Shown here piece by piece: positions 61,073 to 64,000 of a stretch of DNA of 64,000 nt. The stretch is taken from assembly GCA_903835235.1 (NCBI GenBank), contig CAILMF010000055.1, forward strand, positions 124,001-188,000, given 5' to 3'. Each line of letters begins with the position of its first letter. Position 1 is the first letter of the stretch. The DNA is from an uncultured Rhodospirillales bacterium (GTDB lineage: Bacteria > Pseudomonadota > Alphaproteobacteria > Acetobacterales > Acetobacteraceae). The position numbers and the translations under genes are program-made. A model generated the notes under the pieces. It was not told the DNA's origin, ran no database searches, and saw nothing but the letters and a program-made list of their open reading frames with translations.

Positions 61073-62457
61073 CGGGGCGGCAGCGGCAGCTTGCCGCGGG
61101 CGCGTTCATAGGCGGCGCAGGCGGCCAGCACGCCAAGGTCGTCATGCATCGGCCCCACCACCTGCAACCCCACCGGCAGGCCTGCGCTGGTGAGACCGCA
61201 GGGGATGCTGGCGGCCGGCTGGCTGGTCAGGTTGAACTGGTAGCAAAGCGCGTTCCAGGCGAAGTCGGGTTGGCCATCGGCGCCCAGCGGCGCGTTCTGG
61301 CCGGCGGCGAAGGCGGTCAGCTTCATCGTTGGCAGCACCAGCAGGTCCCATTGCTCATGAAACGCGCGCATCGCGGCGCCGAGCGCGGCGCGGGCATCCA
61401 TGGCGTCCTGCCACTGCGCCAGCGTCACCTTGGCGCCTTCCTCGGCGGCCAAGCGCAGCGCGGGTTCCAGCAGCGCCTTCTGCTCGGGCGTCAGGAAGCG
61501 CTGGCCCCGCGCGCAGCCGCTGCGCCACAGGTTGGCGATGGCCTCGCCTTCCACGCCCAGGGGCGGCGTCACTTCCTCCACGATGGCGCCGAGCGAGGCC
61601 AGCACCTCCACCGCGGCGCGCACCAGCGCGGCGACTTCCGGGTCCACCACCGCGCCGCCGAGCGTGGGCGCATAGGCAATGCGCTTGCCGGCGATGCCGC
61701 GTTGCAGCGCGCCCATCCAATCCAGCTTTGCGCAGGGCAGGGCGGTCCAGTCGCGCGCGTCCCAGCCGCTGATCACCGCCATCGCCAGGGCGGCGTCGGC
61801 CACCGTGCGGGTCAGCGGCCCGGCATGGGCCAGCGTGCCCACCTGGCTGGTCGGCCAGGCCGGCACCCGGCCGTAGCTGGGCTTGAAGCCGAACACGCCG
61901 GTGAAGCTGGCGGGGATGCGGATGGAGCCGCCACCATCGGTGCCGATGCCGATCGGCCCCATGCCCGTCGCCACCTGCACCGCCGCGCCGCCGGAGGAGC
62001 CGCCCGGGGTGCATTCCGGGTTCCACGGGTTGCGGGTGATGCCGGTCAGCGGGCTGTCGGTCACGCCCTTCCAGCCGAATTCCGGCGTGGCGGTCTTGCC
62101 CAGCAGCACGGCGCCGGCTTCGCGCAGCCGGGCGACGCAGGGCGCGTCATCCTCCCACGGGCCGTCGGGGCTGGTGGTCAGTGACCCGCGCCGCGTCGGC
62201 ATGCCCTTGGTCAGCAGCAGGTCCTTGATCCCCACCGGCACCCCGTCCAGCGCCGAGAGCGGCATGCCCGCGCGGTGCCGTGCCTCGCTGGCCCGGGCGG
62301 CGGCCAGGGCCTGCTCGGTGGCCACATGGCAAAAGGCGTTCAGCGCCGCCCCGGCCTCGACCTGGTGCAGCACCGCCCGCGTCGCTTCCACCGGCGAAAG
62401 CGCACCGGAGCGGAAGGCGGCGCCGAGTGCCACCGCGTCAAGCTGGGTCGGGTCCAT
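61069..62457 (-). CDS. Amidase signature family protein
   Basis: A 462-residue serine amidase with the full catalytic set: Lys in GVPVGIKDLLLTKG, cis-Ser in PGGSSGGAAVQVATG and nucleophile Ser in GTDGGGSIRIPASFTG; SAGLPVGLQVVGP near the end is typical. Its TGA overlaps the ATG of the truncated ABC-transporter scar, implying it once was the first gene of an operon coupling peptide/amide uptake to hydrolysis. Substrate unknown. Confidence 0.9.
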   Translation of the reverse strand: MDPTQLDAVALGAAFRSGALSPVEATRAVLHQVEAGAALNAFCHVATEQALAAARASEARHRAGMPLSALDGVPVGIKDLLLTKGMPTRRGSLTTSPDGPWEDDAPCVARLREAGAVLLGKTATPEFGWKGVTDSPLTGITRNPWNPECTPGGSSGGAAVQVATGMGPIGIGTDGGGSIRIPASFTGVFGFKPSYGRVPAWPTSQVGTLAHAGPLTRTVADAALAMAVISGWDARDWTALPCAKLDWMGALQRGIAGKRIAYAPTLGGAVVDPEVAALVRAAVEVLASLGAIVEEVTPPLGVEGEAIANLWRSGCARGQRFLTPEQKALLEPALRLAAEEGAKVTLAQWQDAMDARAALGAAMRAFHEQWDLLVLPTMKLTAFAAGQNAPLGADGQPDFAWNALCYQFNLTSQPAASIPCGLTSAGLPVGLQVVGPMHDDLGVLAACAAYERARGKLPLPPR

Positions 62458-62713
62458 CGCGCTCTCCTGAGGCCGGCGTCACAGGCTTCCGACGAGGCTC
62501 GCCAGCGGATCAACCTTGCTGGCCAAGGGTGGCTCAGCGCTGCGCAACGGGCAAGCGCGAAGGGGGCGGCTGAAGGTAGGGGGCGAGTTGCCCGTATTTG
62601 CTCCCGTTGCCGAAAGCCGACCGCGACGCCGACGCAGAGGTTCATGCTCGGTAGCGCGGACGTGGCTGCGCATGATGTCGGCGAGCTCGAGGCGTTGCCC
62701 GATCTCGCGCCGC

Positions 62714-64000
62714 TCAGTCCGGCTCCCGCGGCGCGGCCAGTTCCTCCGGCGTGGCCGCGAGCCGCATCGCCCGCAGCCAGGCGGAAACCGCGGGCGATGC
62801 GGTGACGACGCAGAACGGGATCGCCAGCAGCAGCCCGCCGGCCAGGGGCAGCGCCCAGGCCAGGGCTGCTGGCGCCGCCAGCGCCAACGCCCCGAACACC
62901 AAAAGGCCGAAGCCGGTATGCGGCCACAGCAACCGGGCGGCGTCGGCCCAGGAAACGCCCCGGTCGGCCCGGTTCTGCGGTGCCCAGCCGGCGCCCCGGC
63001 CACCGAACGGCAGCGCCAGCAGGAACATCGCCTTGTTGAACACGCTGACCGGTTCCAGCAACGTGGTGAAGCCAAGCTCGGCCAGCGCCCCGCACAGGAA
63101 GACCCGGCGCCCGCCATAGCGCGCGGCCAGCGCCGGCTTCAGCAGCACTTCGACATAGCCCGCCAGCTTGGCCGCGTGCAGCATGCTCCAGCTGGCCAGC
63201 ACCAGCGCCAGCATCCAGCCCCCGGGCACGGCCGCCGCATCGCCGCTCACCGCGTTCAGCACCCCGCACAACAGCACGCCGACCCAGAGCGGCGCGCCGA
63301 AGAACAACAGGATCGCCTGGACCAATTGCCAGCGCCCCATTGCGCTCTGCCCCGGCAGCCACAGCAGGTCCCAGTACTGCATGTTGCCCGCCGCCCAGCG
63401 CAGGTCGCGCGCCATGAACTCGGGCAGGGCGGGTGGATTGCCCTCCATGCTGCCTTCCTCGGCCGGCAGGCAGCACACCTTCCAGCCGGCGGCGTGCAGC
63501 CGCACCGCCTCCACCTGGTCGTGCGAGAGGATCGGCCGGCCGTCGCGCAGCGGCTCCAGCCGGCAGTGGCGGCGGAACGGCGCTATCCGCAGCACCGCGT
63601 TGTGGCCCCAGTACGGCCCCTGCGGCCCCTGCCACCAGGCCTGGCCGGTCGCCCAGCTGCGCATGCCCGCGCGCATGCCGAACTGGAACAGCCGCGGGAA
63701 GGCCGCCGTGGCCGGCCGCCCGACCACCAGATGCTGCAGGATGGCCAGGCGCGGGTCGGCCGCCATGCAGCCGACCAGGCGCAGCACCGCTGCCGCCGTC
63801 ATCTCGCTGTCGGCATCCAGGCACAGCATCAGCTCGGCCTCGTCGCCATGGCGGTCGAGGAAGTCCATCACGTTGCCGGCCTTGAAGCCGGTATTCTCAG
63901 CCCGTCGCCGGTAGCACACCGCAATGGCGCCGCGCCGCGCCGTGCGGAACGCCACGATCGCCGCCTCCTCCGCGGTGACGGCCTGGGGGTCGGCGGTATC
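62714..64000 (-). CDS. opgH: Glucan biosynthesis glucosyltransferase OpgH (5' end beyond window)
   Basis: C-terminal ~429 codons of the inner-membrane glucosyltransferase that makes osmoregulated periplasmic glucans. The frame is open to the window edge. The GT2 core reads CYRRRAENTGFKAGN, LMLCLDADSEM, YWGHNAVLRIAPF, ILSHDQVEAVRLHAAGW and ARDLRWAAGNMQYW (QxxRW-like motif, here LRWAAGN), followed by several transmembrane segments (LVQAILLFFGAPLWVGVLLC and others). Family size is about 650-850, so a third or more is missing upstream. opgG is not visible. Confidence 0.93.
   Translation of the reverse strand, partial: DTADPQAVTAEEAAIVAFRTARRGAIAVCYRRRAENTGFKAGNVMDFLDRHGDEAELMLCLDADSEMTAAAVLRLVGCMAADPRLAILQHLVVGRPATAAFPRLFQFGMRAGMRSWATGQAWWQGPQGPYWGHNAVLRIAPFRRHCRLEPLRDGRPILSHDQVEAVRLHAAGWKVCCLPAEEGSMEGNPPALPEFMARDLRWAAGNMQYWDLLWLPGQSAMGRWQLVQAILLFFGAPLWVGVLLCGVLNAVSGDAAAVPGGWMLALVLASWSMLHAAKLAGYVEVLLKPALAARYGGRRVFLCGALAELGFTTLLEPVSVFNKAMFLLALPFGGRGAGWAPQNRADRGVSWADAARLLWPHTGFGLLVFGALALAAPAALAWALPLAGGLLLAIPFCVVTASPAVSAWLRAMRLAATPEELAAPREPD

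Noticed and set aside
62458-62713. Gap between amidase and opgH considered as an IS91-type transposase remnant (minus-strand RLELADIMRSH)
   Set aside because: Only about a dozen residues resemble the start of such transposases and nothing else supports it; I see no gene in this gap.

Overview
The window is GC-rich DNA from a Gram-negative, strictly respiratory alphaproteobacterium. The gene set (PQQ biosynthesis, quinoprotein-type dehydrogenase with cytochrome c, several orphan Bug-type tripartite-tricarboxylate receptors, CYP153 alkane hydroxylase, OpgH, Wzx/Wzy polysaccharide locus) fits an acetic-acid-bacteria relative of the Roseomonas type (Acetobacteraceae). The genus is inferred from gene content only. 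There are about 54 protein genes, one tRNA-Gln, several short repeats and at least one mobile-element-like repeat.

Layout. 1-7747 (minus): a run reading from a sorbosone-type dehydrogenase and dihaem cytochrome c through pqqABCDE to a thiolase-like protein and a truncated nitronate monooxygenase. The cofactor genes lie beside a likely user of the cofactor. 7944-11015: marR-emrA-type genes divergent from an emrB-type DHA2 pump. 11094-13378: a CoxG-like protein and a ThDP enzyme. 13614-25695: a Wzx/Wzy polysaccharide cluster (initiating transferase, GumC-like co-polymerase with a dead kinase-like domain, WecG-type and GT2 transferases, flippase, polymerase, GH18 hydrolase, beta-barrel protein, ATP-grasp enzyme, Wza-like lipoprotein). 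25900-27250: ModE-like regulator, a ModE-type operator and an orphan modA. 27343-30761: der, an amidase and a V4R-domain protein. 30989-33912: a complete ferredoxin reductase, ferredoxin and CYP153 operon. 33934-43685: moaB, a MITE-like element, slt, UDG, ETF-QO, a GST-cupin fusion, class II aldolase, a TPR lipoprotein, ispE and tRNA-Gln.

44186-52061 is a catabolic island: a TetR gene, an NDP-forming acyl-CoA synthetase, and a convergent minus-strand operon of two acyl-CoA dehydrogenases, an enoyl-CoA hydratase and two Bug receptors. Three near-identical CTGACCG-WW-CGGTCAG palindromes sit before the TetR gene, the synthetase and the outermost receptor gene, so one regulator probably controls the whole island.

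52231-60608 holds a two-component system followed at 69 bp by a 2,074-residue RTX protein, the most striking item here. It carries seven FG-GAP repeats (a full integrin-alpha-like beta-propeller), eleven roughly 98-residue RTX modules, and, between module 6 and module 7, a domain that closely resembles the integrin beta I-like domain, including its MIDAS and ADMIDAS metal-site residues. One bacterial polypeptide thus carries counterparts of both halves of an integrin head. The window ends with a deletion scar joining a binding-protein leader to an ABC permease C-terminus, an amidase, and a truncated opgH.
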